From Saprospiraceae bacterium (lineage in GTDB: Bacteria; Bacteroidota; Bacteroidia; Chitinophagales; Saprospiraceae), in assembly GCA_030729925.1 (NCBI GenBank), contig JANQWK010000021.1, positions 1-51,046 of the forward strand: DNA of 51,046 bases, given 5' to 3'. A program made the translations under genes and the position numbers. This document shows positions 36,237 to 44,260 of this stretch, piece after piece; within the stretch, counting starts at the first letter, position 1; each line of letters starts with the position of its first letter. The notes beneath the pieces were generated by a model. It was not told the origin of the DNA. It searched no databases and was given only the letters and a program-made list of their open reading frames with translations.

Positions 36237-36244
36237 CCCTTCAA

Positions 36245-36504
36245 TTATAATCCCATGAACATATCCAAAACTATTGGGGACAAGAAACCCAAGCAAAAAC
36301 TTGGTTTATCCCTGAAATTGACATACCTTTATGTCCGAGTTATACAGCTGAAAGCTGATGCAGTCCCAGACTGAAATTATAACCCCCTGAACAACACACT
36401 AAAATTGGCGGACATTAGTTCGCCTTTTTTGTTAAAAGTGTCCTTCGTCCCGATATGAAATCGGGACGAAATACCACCATCAAGTTATAATCCCATGAAC
36501 ATAT
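36245..36504. repeat. Direct repeat, two exact copies and one diverged
   Basis: TTATAATCCCATGAACATAT occurs at 36245-36264 and 36485-36504, 240 bases apart. A third related copy (TTATAACCCCCTGAAC) begins at 36377. The unequal spacing (132 and 108 bases) and lack of further copies argue against a CRISPR array. Confidence 0.75.
36412..36434 (+). terminator. Plus-strand terminator-like hairpin
   Basis: GGCGGA pairs with TTCGCC (one G-U pair) around CATTAG and is followed directly by a run of six T. It lies about 200 bases after the HDAC-like gene. It may end that transcript or a short RNA made from the island. Confidence 0.5.
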
Positions 36505-36722
36505 TTCTTTGTCAATTTTGAATCAACTTCTTTCAGCCGATCTTCTCTCTTTCCCTTTTCACTAATCACAATACAAATATGAGACTTTCTTTAAGCCCAA
36601 GGAAGTACAAAAAAACCGCTTTGTGAATTTTTTAATTTTGCATCTTTTTATCAAAAAACTGATAATCAAATTTTTAGATCAAATTTAAAATTCGATTTGT
36701 GAAAATTATCAATCTTTTTGTG

Positions 36723-36766
36723 CAAAAAAAAAGCGCAGTATCCATCGAAAAAGATGAATACTGCGC
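36723..36766 (-). terminator. Terminator after SusD2
   Basis: GCGCAGTAT (36733-36741) pairs with ATACTGCGC (36758-36766), with a further four-base inner stem after one mismatch. A run of nine T follows on the minus strand. It starts 23 bases after the SusD2 stop. Confidence 0.9.
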
Positions 36767-36788
36767 CGGTTAACAAGGTTGGGAGGAT

Positions 36789-38216
36789 TTATTTATCCCA
36801 CCACATTCTTGTGTTCAGTTCGTCGGGGCCGCCCAACAGCTGCAATGCAGTGCTGTAATTGTCGGCATTCAAATCGCGTTCGGAAGTTGGATAACCCAAA
36901 CGGCGAGGAATTTGTCCGTCGGCGCTTAGTGCATCTGGTGCAGGGCTAAGCGTGGGGTAACCGGTTCTTCTCCACTCCGACCAAGCCTCTATACCTTGCA
37001 AGTATAGGGCTACCCATTTTTGGTAACCAATCAATTCCAATGCTTTACCGGCATTCCAAGCCACGGTGGGGTTGGTAATGTAAGCATCGAAAGCTGCCTG
37101 ATCGAATACGCCCCACTGTCTCCAGGAAGCGGCAATACCGGCTTCATAGTGTGCCTGAGCGCTGCCGGAGATCCAGCCCCTGTGCGCACCTTCTGCCAGA
37201 AGGAAGTGCATCTGAGCATTTGTGACCACGCCAATGGGTGCATTCTGACCTCTTACGGCAGGATTGCCGGGGAAAGAAACATCGTCATTGGGGATATCAC
37301 CCGCTGCATCAATGCCGTAAGGCATTCCTCTGACATCTCCGAAATTGGGAGCAGGATCTGCGTATGCGGATAATCTTGGATCGTTCAGGGGCTTCATATA
37401 ATCCACCAGGGTAGAAGAAATCGCGTAGTCGGTACGGGTAATGAAGCGCGCAAACCAGGGATTCTGGTTGTTGGCATCTGCCACGTACGGGTAATAGACA
37501 GACTCACTGTCTTCCAAAATAACACCGCTGGCTACTGCTGCTGCAAATTCTGCCTGTGCTGTTGCCGGAGCAACTTTAGACATACGCATCGCTGCGATCG
37601 CCCGCACAGAATTGGCAAATTTTGCCCAATGGGCCATCTTTCCGCCCAATAGGTAATCGCCTTTCACGCCTGCGCCACCGTCCATTTGCGCAACCGCCTC
37701 TTTCAATTCCTTGATCAGGTCGGTATAGATGGCTTCCTGGCTATCGTAGCCCGGCTCCAGATTACCTCTTCCCTGCAAAGCCTGAGAATAGGGCAGCGGT
37801 CCCCATCTGTCGGTCATAACATGAAAATAGTATGCCCGCAAAATACGCGCAACGGCAATTTGGTTGGCATTAGAACCGGACTGAAGCGCATCTGTACGGG
37901 TTGCCTCGTCTGTGTTCAAATCAATAATGTGCTTCAGGTTGGCCAGTGGACCTGTGTACCAGCCATTGAAGTCGAAATTTACCGTTACATACCTGGATGC
38001 GTCTGTGTATTGAGTTTCAGACATCATCTGGGTATAAAGCACCTCCGTTGCAGAACCTACCACGGAAGAAATAGAACCCAGTGAATTGGTCAACAGGGTT
38101 GCCGGAGCCACCGAAGTCGTATTGTTCGGATCGAGGTTGATATCGCCAAAATCATCACAGCTGACAGCAAACACCATCAGGGCTGTGAAGAGGCTGATTT
38201 GAAATATTTTTTTCAT
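36789..38216 (-). CDS. SusD-like surface lipoprotein (pair 2)
   Basis: From the ATG at 38214-38216 the protein has 475 residues with a lipoprotein signal (MKKIFQISLFTALMVFAVSC, Cys20). The mature start DDFGDINLDPNNTTSVAP is typical of the SusD_like_2 subgroup. Helical repeats follow, with AQAHYEAGIAASWRQWGV and a C-terminal ALYLQGIEAWSEWRRTGYP, a motif common in this subgroup. An upstream in-frame ATG (38288) would bury the signal sequence, so it is rejected. It pairs with SusC2, which ends 125 bases upstream. The substrate is unknown. Confidence 0.93.
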   Translation of the reverse strand: MKKIFQISLFTALMVFAVSCDDFGDINLDPNNTTSVAPATLLTNSLGSISSVVGSATEVLYTQMMSETQYTDASRYVTVNFDFNGWYTGPLANLKHIIDLNTDEATRTDALQSGSNANQIAVARILRAYYFHVMTDRWGPLPYSQALQGRGNLEPGYDSQEAIYTDLIKELKEAVAQMDGGAGVKGDYLLGGKMAHWAKFANSVRAIAAMRMSKVAPATAQAEFAAAVASGVILEDSESVYYPYVADANNQNPWFARFITRTDYAISSTLVDYMKPLNDPRLSAYADPAPNFGDVRGMPYGIDAAGDIPNDDVSFPGNPAVRGQNAPIGVVTNAQMHFLLAEGAHRGWISGSAQAHYEAGIAASWRQWGVFDQAAFDAYITNPTVAWNAGKALELIGYQKWVALYLQGIEAWSEWRRTGYPTLSPAPDALSADGQIPRRLGYPTSERDLNADNYSTALQLLGGPDELNTRMWWDK

Positions 38217-38341
38217 TGTTAGAAGTTTTATCCAAAAACTGCCTGCCTTTGTGTTAAGCTCCTGTTGTAGAAGCTTGGTTTGAGACAAACAGTCAAAAAT
38301 TGTTGGTTGATAAGCTGTCTGCGCGAGGTCAAAAGTCAGGA

Positions 38342-41300
38342 CTAGAACCCTAATTTCAGGTTAAATCCGATAGACCTTACGCCAGGCAGAATACCATTTT
38401 CCTGGAATACGTAGTTGCTTGAACCGGGAGAAATCTCAGAAGGATCAATACCGTCCACATTGGCATGGATCAACCATAGGTTTCTCGCAATCAAAGAAAG
38501 ATTCACGCTCTGGAAAGGAGAATTGCTCAACATCTTTCTTGGCAGTGAATACCCTACGCTCAACTCTCTGAATTTCAGGTAGCTGGCATCGTAAATCCAG
38601 TTTTCGTTCATGGCAAACAAATAGCTGCTGTAGTAAGTCTGTGCATCCACGTATGCGGTATGTGGTGTTCCGTCAGCCAAAACGCCATCCACGCGAATAC
38701 CACCACCTGCAGCTACTTCATCCCGAATAGGGTTGCCCTTGTCGTTCTCACCAACTGTCTCGGCACTCAAACCAGAGTAAGCGGTAAACATCCGCGTTAC
38801 AGAGTGGAACTGACCACCTACCTGGAATTCCAGGAACGCACCAATGTTCACACCTTTGATGTTCAACATAGAGCGGAAACCGCCAGTCAAGTCGGGAAGT
38901 ACTCCTCCCAGTTCCTTGTTGTTGACCCAAGTATAACGACCAGCCTCAGTGATGATTTTCTCACCTTGCTGTGCACAGCCTCCACACTCGTAAGTAGCAA
39001 AACCGCGACCGCGGAAAGTTCCCCACTCGCCGCCAACAGGTGCGTTGATAGACAAACCACCCCAGCCCCAGTTGTCGAGCAACTGGTTGTCCAAACCGTC
39101 AGCCAATTCAATCACTTGTGAGTTGTTGCGCGCGGCATTGAACGTAAGATCCCAGGTAACGTTGTTGGTCTCGATCGGAGTAGCTGTGATAGACAACTCC
39201 AAGCCTTCGCTTCTGATATTACCCGCGTTGATGATCGCATTGCTGAATCCGCTGGAACCAGGAACAGCAACAGTAAGGATCTGGTCAACCGCATCTGTGC
39301 GGTAAACGGTAAAGTCTAACCCTAGTCTGTTTTTCAAAAACTTCAACTCGATACCCGCTTCGTAAGAAGAAGACAATGCAGGTTTCAAGTCCTCATTGAT
39401 CAAAGTATTGGGCAGTGCGAAAGAAGCATTGCTGCCATAAGGCGTACCTGCACCATAAGTAAAGTTAACCTGGTAAGGAGAAATATCTGAACCCACCTGC
39501 GCGTAACTTGCACGGATTTTTCCGAAGGAAAGGAAACCTGTGTTCATCAACTCAGAGAACACCAAGCTACCTGTCACCGAAGGATACAGGTAAGAGTTGT
39601 TGCTCACCGGAAGCGCAGAAGACCAGTCGTTACGAACCGTAAACCCTAGGTACGCAAACGATTTGTAACCGAAAGTTGCTCCCCCGTACAAACTTCTCAC
39701 CACCTTCTCTTCCAAGAAGCTGCTTACGCTCGGACGGTCAATAGAAGCCTTGATGTTGAACAGGTTAGAAGCATTCAAACCTCCCACAGTACCCATCCCG
39801 TTTGATCGGTAGTTGTTAACCCGGATATTGGCGCCAAAGTTGGCATCCACAGAAAAATTACCCACGTTTTTGTTGTATTGGGCGATAAACTCGTAGTTGT
39901 CTTCAGACTCATTGCGCACAGACTCGCCGTAGTAGTCCTGATCCAAACCTCCGGTAGCCACTCTTTCCTCAATCCGCTGGGTATAGGAATCCCTGCGAAG
40001 GAAACCCGCCAGGGTCAAGCCATCCATAACTTTGTAGCTCAAAGACACACTACCAAAATAGCGATCCCGGCTATCCGTAGGATAATTCTCGTACACAGAG
40101 AAGAAAGGACTATCCCAGTACAAAGGACGAAGATTCGTTGGGCTTCGGATGTTCCAAGAGCGGAAAGTTCCGTCCGGATTTTTGTAATCGCGCAGCCTGT
40201 CTATATCCAACTGACGCTGGAACCACTGGTTTAGCGAGTTGACCGGGTTGTTGCCCAGGTAACCAAAAGTAGGACGACCCAAAGCCTCTACTGTCGCAAA
40301 GTTAACATTCGCAGCCAGCGTCAGCTTGTCTGTCAATTGCGTGGAAGTATTCACAGACAGGTTATTGCGGTTCAACTTAGAGTTGGGAACCACACCCGTT
40401 TGATTGATATTGGAATAAGACAAACGGAAAGTAGTGGACTCATTGCCGCCAGACATGGCGATACTGTTGTTGTAAGTTACCCCTGTGTCAAAGAAATTTC
40501 TCACGTTATCGGGGTTGGCCTGCATCGGAATCTCGGTGCCGTAGTCTTCGCCGGGATACCAGCTCCACCATGGGCGGTAAAGCGTGCCATCCATTTTTGG
40601 ACCCCAGCTTTCATCCGCTGCATAATTCAACACATTGTACGTTCTTCCGTCAACCGGGTCAACCGCCCTGAGGAAGTCTTGCGTGTAACCACCACCGTAC
40701 TCGTTCTGGTAATCCGGAAGGATGTACACATTCTCGGCAGTAACACTGGAATTGATCGTCACACCGATACCGCTTCTTTTTGTACCTTTTTTGGTCGTGA
40801 TCAACACAACCCCGTTGGCACCACGGTTACCATAGATCGCCGTTGCAGCAGGTCCCTTCAACACAGAGATCGTCTCAATGTCGTCGGGGTTGATGTCAGA
40901 AGCCAGGTTACCGTAATCCACCCCGCGATAAGCACTGGAGAAGTTACCGTTGGAGATAGGCGTTCCGTCCACCACAAATAGCGGAGATCCGCCGTAAAGG
41001 CTGTTGGCACCACGGATTCTGATCTTGGCAGATCCACCCAGCGAAGCACCTGAAGCACTGATGACCTGTACCCCGGCTACCTTACCCGTTAGCGAGGAAG
41101 CCACGTTCTGGTCGCGCACCATCGTAAGCGCGTCGCCATCCACTTCCTGTACGGCATAGCCCAGGGACTTTTTCTCCCGCTCGATACCCAGGGCCGTAAC
41201 CACCGCTTCCGCAAGCGTTACCCCTTCTTCCAGCGAAATGTTGATCACATCCGAAGTAGCCTCTACCTCGGCAGTGGTAAATCCGGTAAAACTGAAGACC

Positions 41301-41506
41301 AGTACCTGCGAACCGCCCGGTACGGACAACTCAAAATTACCATCCAAATCTGTAACCGTACCCGTACTTGTCCCTTTGATCAGCACACTTGCACCAATCA
41401 AAGGCTCTCCGGAAGTGTCGGTCACTTTTCCTGTGAGCGTTCTTTGCGCAAGGATAGACCCCGCTGCAAACAGCACGAACGCCAAAACTAGTGAGAGCTT
41501 TTTCAT
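38342..41506 (-). CDS. SusC/RagA-family TonB-dependent transporter (pair 2)
   Basis: The protein has 1054 residues. A signal peptide ends at GSILAQ. A carboxypeptidase D-like domain (TLTGKVTDTSGEPLIGASVL) is followed by the plug (GKVAGVQVISASGASLGGSA, IRIRGANS, ISVLKGPAATAIYGNRGANG) and a large barrel ending GVRSIGFNLKLGF. A CGGC cluster (ATYECGGCAQQGEK) lies in one of the late loops. It differs from SusC1 in barrel sequence, so the two pairs probably take different substrates. It has a well-formed promoter and a leader hairpin. Confidence 0.96.
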   Translation of the reverse strand: MKKLSLVLAFVLFAAGSILAQRTLTGKVTDTSGEPLIGASVLIKGTSTGTVTDLDGNFELSVPGGSQVLVFSFTGFTTAEVEATSDVINISLEEGVTLAEAVVTALGIEREKKSLGYAVQEVDGDALTMVRDQNVASSLTGKVAGVQVISASGASLGGSAKIRIRGANSLYGGSPLFVVDGTPISNGNFSSAYRGVDYGNLASDINPDDIETISVLKGPAATAIYGNRGANGVVLITTKKGTKRSGIGVTINSSVTAENVYILPDYQNEYGGGYTQDFLRAVDPVDGRTYNVLNYAADESWGPKMDGTLYRPWWSWYPGEDYGTEIPMQANPDNVRNFFDTGVTYNNSIAMSGGNESTTFRLSYSNINQTGVVPNSKLNRNNLSVNTSTQLTDKLTLAANVNFATVEALGRPTFGYLGNNPVNSLNQWFQRQLDIDRLRDYKNPDGTFRSWNIRSPTNLRPLYWDSPFFSVYENYPTDSRDRYFGSVSLSYKVMDGLTLAGFLRRDSYTQRIEERVATGGLDQDYYGESVRNESEDNYEFIAQYNKNVGNFSVDANFGANIRVNNYRSNGMGTVGGLNASNLFNIKASIDRPSVSSFLEEKVVRSLYGGATFGYKSFAYLGFTVRNDWSSALPVSNNSYLYPSVTGSLVFSELMNTGFLSFGKIRASYAQVGSDISPYQVNFTYGAGTPYGSNASFALPNTLINEDLKPALSSSYEAGIELKFLKNRLGLDFTVYRTDAVDQILTVAVPGSSGFSNAIINAGNIRSEGLELSITATPIETNNVTWDLTFNAARNNSQVIELADGLDNQLLDNWGWGGLSINAPVGGEWGTFRGRGFATYECGGCAQQGEKIITEAGRYTWVNNKELGGVLPDLTGGFRSMLNIKGVNIGAFLEFQVGGQFHSVTRMFTAYSGLSAETVGENDKGNPIRDEVAAGGGIRVDGVLADGTPHTAYVDAQTYYSSYLFAMNENWIYDASYLKFRELSVGYSLPRKMLSNSPFQSVNLSLIARNLWLIHANVDGIDPSEISPGSSNYVFQENGILPGVRSIGFNLKLGF

Positions 41507-41545
41507 AAAAATAGATTGTTAAAAAAAATTCATAATCGTTAACAA

Positions 41546-41593
41546 GGTAAAATATTTTTACATGTCGAAAAAGCATTTGTAAATATTTTTACC
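41546..41593 (-). promoter_or_regulatory. Hairpin at the 5' end of the SusC2 leader
   Basis: An AT-rich inverted repeat pairs GGTAAAAATATTT-ACA with TGT-AA-AAATATTTTACC on the minus strand. That gives 16 base pairs with a two-base bulge around a 15-base loop. From the predicted transcription start it would begin about seven bases into the message. Confidence 0.55.
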
Positions 41594-41605
41594 TTTTTAG
41601 TTAAC

Positions 41606-41636
41606 CAAAGGTTAAAAAGGCATTGAATTTTTCAAA
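41606..41636 (-). promoter_or_regulatory. Promoter of SusC2-SusD2
   Basis: On the minus strand TTTG (41636-41633), a 19-base spacer and AACCTTTG (41613-41606, seven of eight matches to TAnnTTTG) form a Bacteroidota-type promoter. The start near 41600 leaves a leader of about 92 bases. Confidence 0.6.
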
Positions 41637-41682
41637 AAAAAAATGGGCATCGCGCGGATAAGTCTTTCCGCGCGATGCCCAT
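41633..41682 (-). terminator. Strong bidirectional-looking terminator after the coiled-coil gene
   Basis: A perfect 16-base stem (41643-41658 with 41667-41682, ATGGGCATCGCGCGGA) has an eight-base loop. A long T run follows on the minus strand. It lies 19 bases after the stop at 41702 and ends right where the SusC2 promoter begins. Confidence 0.92.
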
Positions 41683-41701
41683 TTTATAAAGATTTTGGCA
41701 A

Positions 41702-42910
41702 TTACTCCTCCTCGGAAGCCGGCTTGTTTAAGATGGCCTCTGCTGCCTTTTCCAGTTTTTCCTCTACTTCAGCCCTTGCATTGGCCTTTTCCTTGATCTC
41801 TTCGGCAATTTTTTGCTGGGCTTCCTTCTTAGCTTCTTCTATCGCTTCCTGCTCTTCTCGCTGCTTTTCCTTTACCAACTGCGCATCCAAACGCCGATCC
41901 AGGTCTGCTTTAGTCTGGAACATCTCGCTGAGTTTTTCCTCTTTCGAATGGATGCGTTCTTCAATCATCTTTATTTTAGCCTGGCGAATCTGCGACTCCA
42001 GCTGCCCATCGCTGGAAGCAGCTTTCTTTTCCTGGAAACTCAACTCCTCTTTGTCGCGATCTATGGACTTTTGCATTTTGTCAATCGCAGCGAGCAAACC
42101 GGCATTGCGGCGTTCGATGCGCTCCAGCGCAGAGCGGTTGTCGCCGGTGGCGCCAAAACGCTTTTCTTTCACCTCTTTGAACAGGGCGTCGAGCTTGTCC
42201 CAAACCTTAGTTCTGTGATCGCGGGTAAACTTCGTGTTGCGGAAATTTTTCTGTAGCTCTTTTAGTTCGTCAAAAATAGACTGCAAGCGCATGCCATCTT
42301 TGAACTTCTGTTCTACCTCAGCCAAGCTGGCAAAGAACTTGTCCTGGTTGTCTTTCGACAAACGCTTGAACTCATCGTCCAACTTGGACCGCAATTCTTT
42401 CAGGGCTCCAAATAGCTCATTCGTCTTCTCTCGCAACATATCGGCATGCTCTCTGAACAAATTGCGCTCGTTGACCTGCCCCTGTACCTTATCCCAGAAA
42501 TGCTTCAACCCATCCCAAAGCTGGTTTTCAAATTTGGAAGCCTCGTTTATTTTTTCTGCCAGCTGGTTGAGTTCTGACACATACGATTCATACAACCTGG
42601 ACGACAGCACAATAAAGTGCCATTCGGTCTGGGCACGCTGAATCAGGTCGTCCCGCTCTACCTTAAAACCATTCGGCAACAATCCCTCACTCATCACCAA
42701 CTCCTTCTCCGTAGCTTCGTGCTGTTCCGGAAATTCAACCTCAGCACCATCTCGCCAATCCTTCATCATCTGCTGGTTGAACTCCTCCGTCACCACCGTT
42801 TCCGGAAAAGTAAATACCATCACCTTGTTGTCCTCAGGCCTCAATTCCATCCCGATCAATACTTTTTCATCGCTGCTGTTTGTTCCCCAAAAAACGAGTT
42901 TCTTCTTCAT
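41702..42910 (-). CDS. Long coiled-coil protein, unknown function
   Basis: This 402-residue cytoplasmic protein lacks a signal or membrane segment. Residues 1-110 look globular (MKKKLVFWGTNSSDEKVLIG). Residues about 115-395 are almost entirely charged helix with heptad-like spacing, rich in Lys, Glu, Arg and Gln, ending in KAAEAILNKPASEEE. Stretches such as RDHRTKVWDKLDALFKEVKE faintly resemble DUF349 repeats, but I cannot confirm that. It is a single-gene unit with its own -7 element, an adjacent dyad and a strong terminator. The role is unknown; a structural or nucleoid-related function is only a guess. Confidence 0.85.
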   Translation of the reverse strand: MKKKLVFWGTNSSDEKVLIGMELRPEDNKVMVFTFPETVVTEEFNQQMMKDWRDGAEVEFPEQHEATEKELVMSEGLLPNGFKVERDDLIQRAQTEWHFIVLSSRLYESYVSELNQLAEKINEASKFENQLWDGLKHFWDKVQGQVNERNLFREHADMLREKTNELFGALKELRSKLDDEFKRLSKDNQDKFFASLAEVEQKFKDGMRLQSIFDELKELQKNFRNTKFTRDHRTKVWDKLDALFKEVKEKRFGATGDNRSALERIERRNAGLLAAIDKMQKSIDRDKEELSFQEKKAASSDGQLESQIRQAKIKMIEERIHSKEEKLSEMFQTKADLDRRLDAQLVKEKQREEQEAIEEAKKEAQQKIAEEIKEKANARAEVEEKLEKAAEAILNKPASEEE

Positions 42911-43049
42911 AACTTACGTTGTAAAATTTTCATTAACAAATGATTCGATCAACGAATCCAGGTACAAAAAATCGTATATATCATGAGAAACGGAATTGAC
43001 AAGATCGTATGTTCAATGGGATTTGCCAACCTCTCTTCACGAATAAACG

Positions 43050-43082
43050 CAAATATATTGACCAATCTTTCCTGATTGGCCA
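43050..43082 (-). promoter_or_regulatory. -7 element with adjoining dyad
   Basis: TATATTTG on the minus strand (43057-43050) matches TAnnTTTG exactly. Directly upstream a dyad TGGCCAATC-AGGAAA-GATTGGTCA (43082-43059) fills the spacer and the -33 position, where no TTG is found. This layout suggests an operator or activator site. The leader would be about 135 bases. Confidence 0.45.
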
Positions 43083-43191
43083 TTTTTCAGCTAGTTTTTT
43101 CCAAAAAAAACGAATAATTCGGCAAAAGGCGTTTTTTTAATTTTGATTTTACTGTTTTGGGCAAAATAAAATTTCAAACACCGCTTCGTTT

Positions 43192-44190
43192 TTAAATCAT
43201 CTGGTTTGCCAACAGGTATTCTGCAATTTGTACAGCGTTGGTGGCTGCTCCTTTGCGGAGGTTGTCTGCGACAATCCAGAGGTTGAGTCCATGATCTATG
43301 GAAGCATCGCGACGGATACGTCCTACGAAAACCTCGTCTTTGTCTTTGGCAAAGCGCGGCATGGGATACTGGTAAGTGGCCGGATCGTCGAGCACCACTA
43401 GCCCGGGTGTTTTTTTAAGCAATGCTTTGACATCATCCAGCTCAAAGTCCTGCTGCAGTTCTACATTGACAGATTCCGAATGCCCCCCATTGACGGGTAC
43501 CCGAACAGCTGTGGCTGTGATGCGCATCTGGTCGTCCGCCAAAATTTTTCGGGTCTCATGGACCAGTTTCATTTCTTCTTTGGTGTAATCGTTATCCAGG
43601 AAGATATCACATTGCGGCAGACAGTTTTCGAAGATCGGATAGTGATAGGCCATTTCTTCGGGCTGCGGCACAAAGCCCTTGCTTTCCAACTCGTACTGCT
43701 TGACCGCCTTCATGCCCGTTCCGGTAAAGGATTGATAAGTCGAAATAACCAGGCGACGAATGCCATACTGCCGCTGCAAAGGCGCCAGGGCTACGACCAT
43801 CTGTATGGTGGAACAGTTGGGATTGGCAATGATGCGGTCCTCGGATACCAGTTGGCTGGCATTGACCTCCGGAACAACCAGCTTGATGTCCGGATCCATG
43901 CGCCAGGCAGAGCTGTTGTCAATCACCCGCGTACCCGCTGCCGCAAAACGCGGTGCCCATTCTTTCGAGACAGACGCACCCGCAGAAAACAAGGCTATCG
44001 CAGGAGCCTGTGCTACCGCTTCTTCCATACTGACAACAGTCCAGGACTGTCCCTTAAAGGTTACCGTGCTGCCTACCGACCGCTCCGATGCCACCGGAAT
44101 GAGCTTGCTCACCGGAAAATTGCGCTCCTCGAGCACCCTTAACATTACCTGACCTACGAGCCCGGTAACCCCTACAACTGCTACTTCCAT
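43192..44190 (-). CDS. asd: Aspartate-semialdehyde dehydrogenase
   Basis: This 332-residue protein has the NADP-binding start VAVVGVTGLVGQVMLRVLEE and the catalytic Cys126 in IANPNCSTIQ. VPVNGGHSESVNVEL carries the active-site His. It reduces aspartyl phosphate to the semialdehyde for lysine/diaminopimelate, threonine and methionine synthesis. It is read alone, divergent from the lamin-tail protein. Confidence 0.97.
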   Translation of the reverse strand: MEVAVVGVTGLVGQVMLRVLEERNFPVSKLIPVASERSVGSTVTFKGQSWTVVSMEEAVAQAPAIALFSAGASVSKEWAPRFAAAGTRVIDNSSAWRMDPDIKLVVPEVNASQLVSEDRIIANPNCSTIQMVVALAPLQRQYGIRRLVISTYQSFTGTGMKAVKQYELESKGFVPQPEEMAYHYPIFENCLPQCDIFLDNDYTKEEMKLVHETRKILADDQMRITATAVRVPVNGGHSESVNVELQQDFELDDVKALLKKTPGLVVLDDPATYQYPMPRFAKDKDEVFVGRIRRDASIDHGLNLWIVADNLRKGAATNAVQIAEYLLANQMI

Positions 44191-44226
44191 ATTACCTTTT
44201 CTTTGCTTGTGGTATTAATCAGGGGT

Positions 44227-44257
44227 CAAAGATTAGCCATTTCCAAAAATTATACAA
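44227..44257 (-). promoter_or_regulatory. Promoter of asd
   Basis: On the minus strand TTG (44257-44255), a 20-base spacer and AATCTTTG (44234-44227, seven of eight matches) lie 36 bases before the asd start. The promoter occupies the intergenic gap shared with the divergent gene at 44261. Confidence 0.5.
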
Positions 44258-44260
44258 TAT

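Larger units (their letters stand above)
36208..36788. other. Non-coding island with direct repeats and hairpins
   Basis: These 581 bases hold no plausible gene. Visible elements are a hairpin with a minus-strand T tract (36211-36236), a 20-base exact direct repeat at 36245-36264 and 36485-36504 with a diverged third copy at 36377-36396, small stems GACATA/TATGTC (about 36319-36334) and CAGCT/AGCTG (about 36346-36358), a plus-strand terminator-like hairpin (36412-36430), an 11-base perfect hairpin (36444-36470) and the SusD2 terminator (36723-36766). It could be a small-RNA locus or the remains of a mobile element. Confidence 0.6.

Noticed and set aside
36245-36504. CRISPR array
   Set aside because: Only two exact copies and one diverged copy of a 20-base repeat, with spacings of 132 and 108 bases, and no cas genes nearby.
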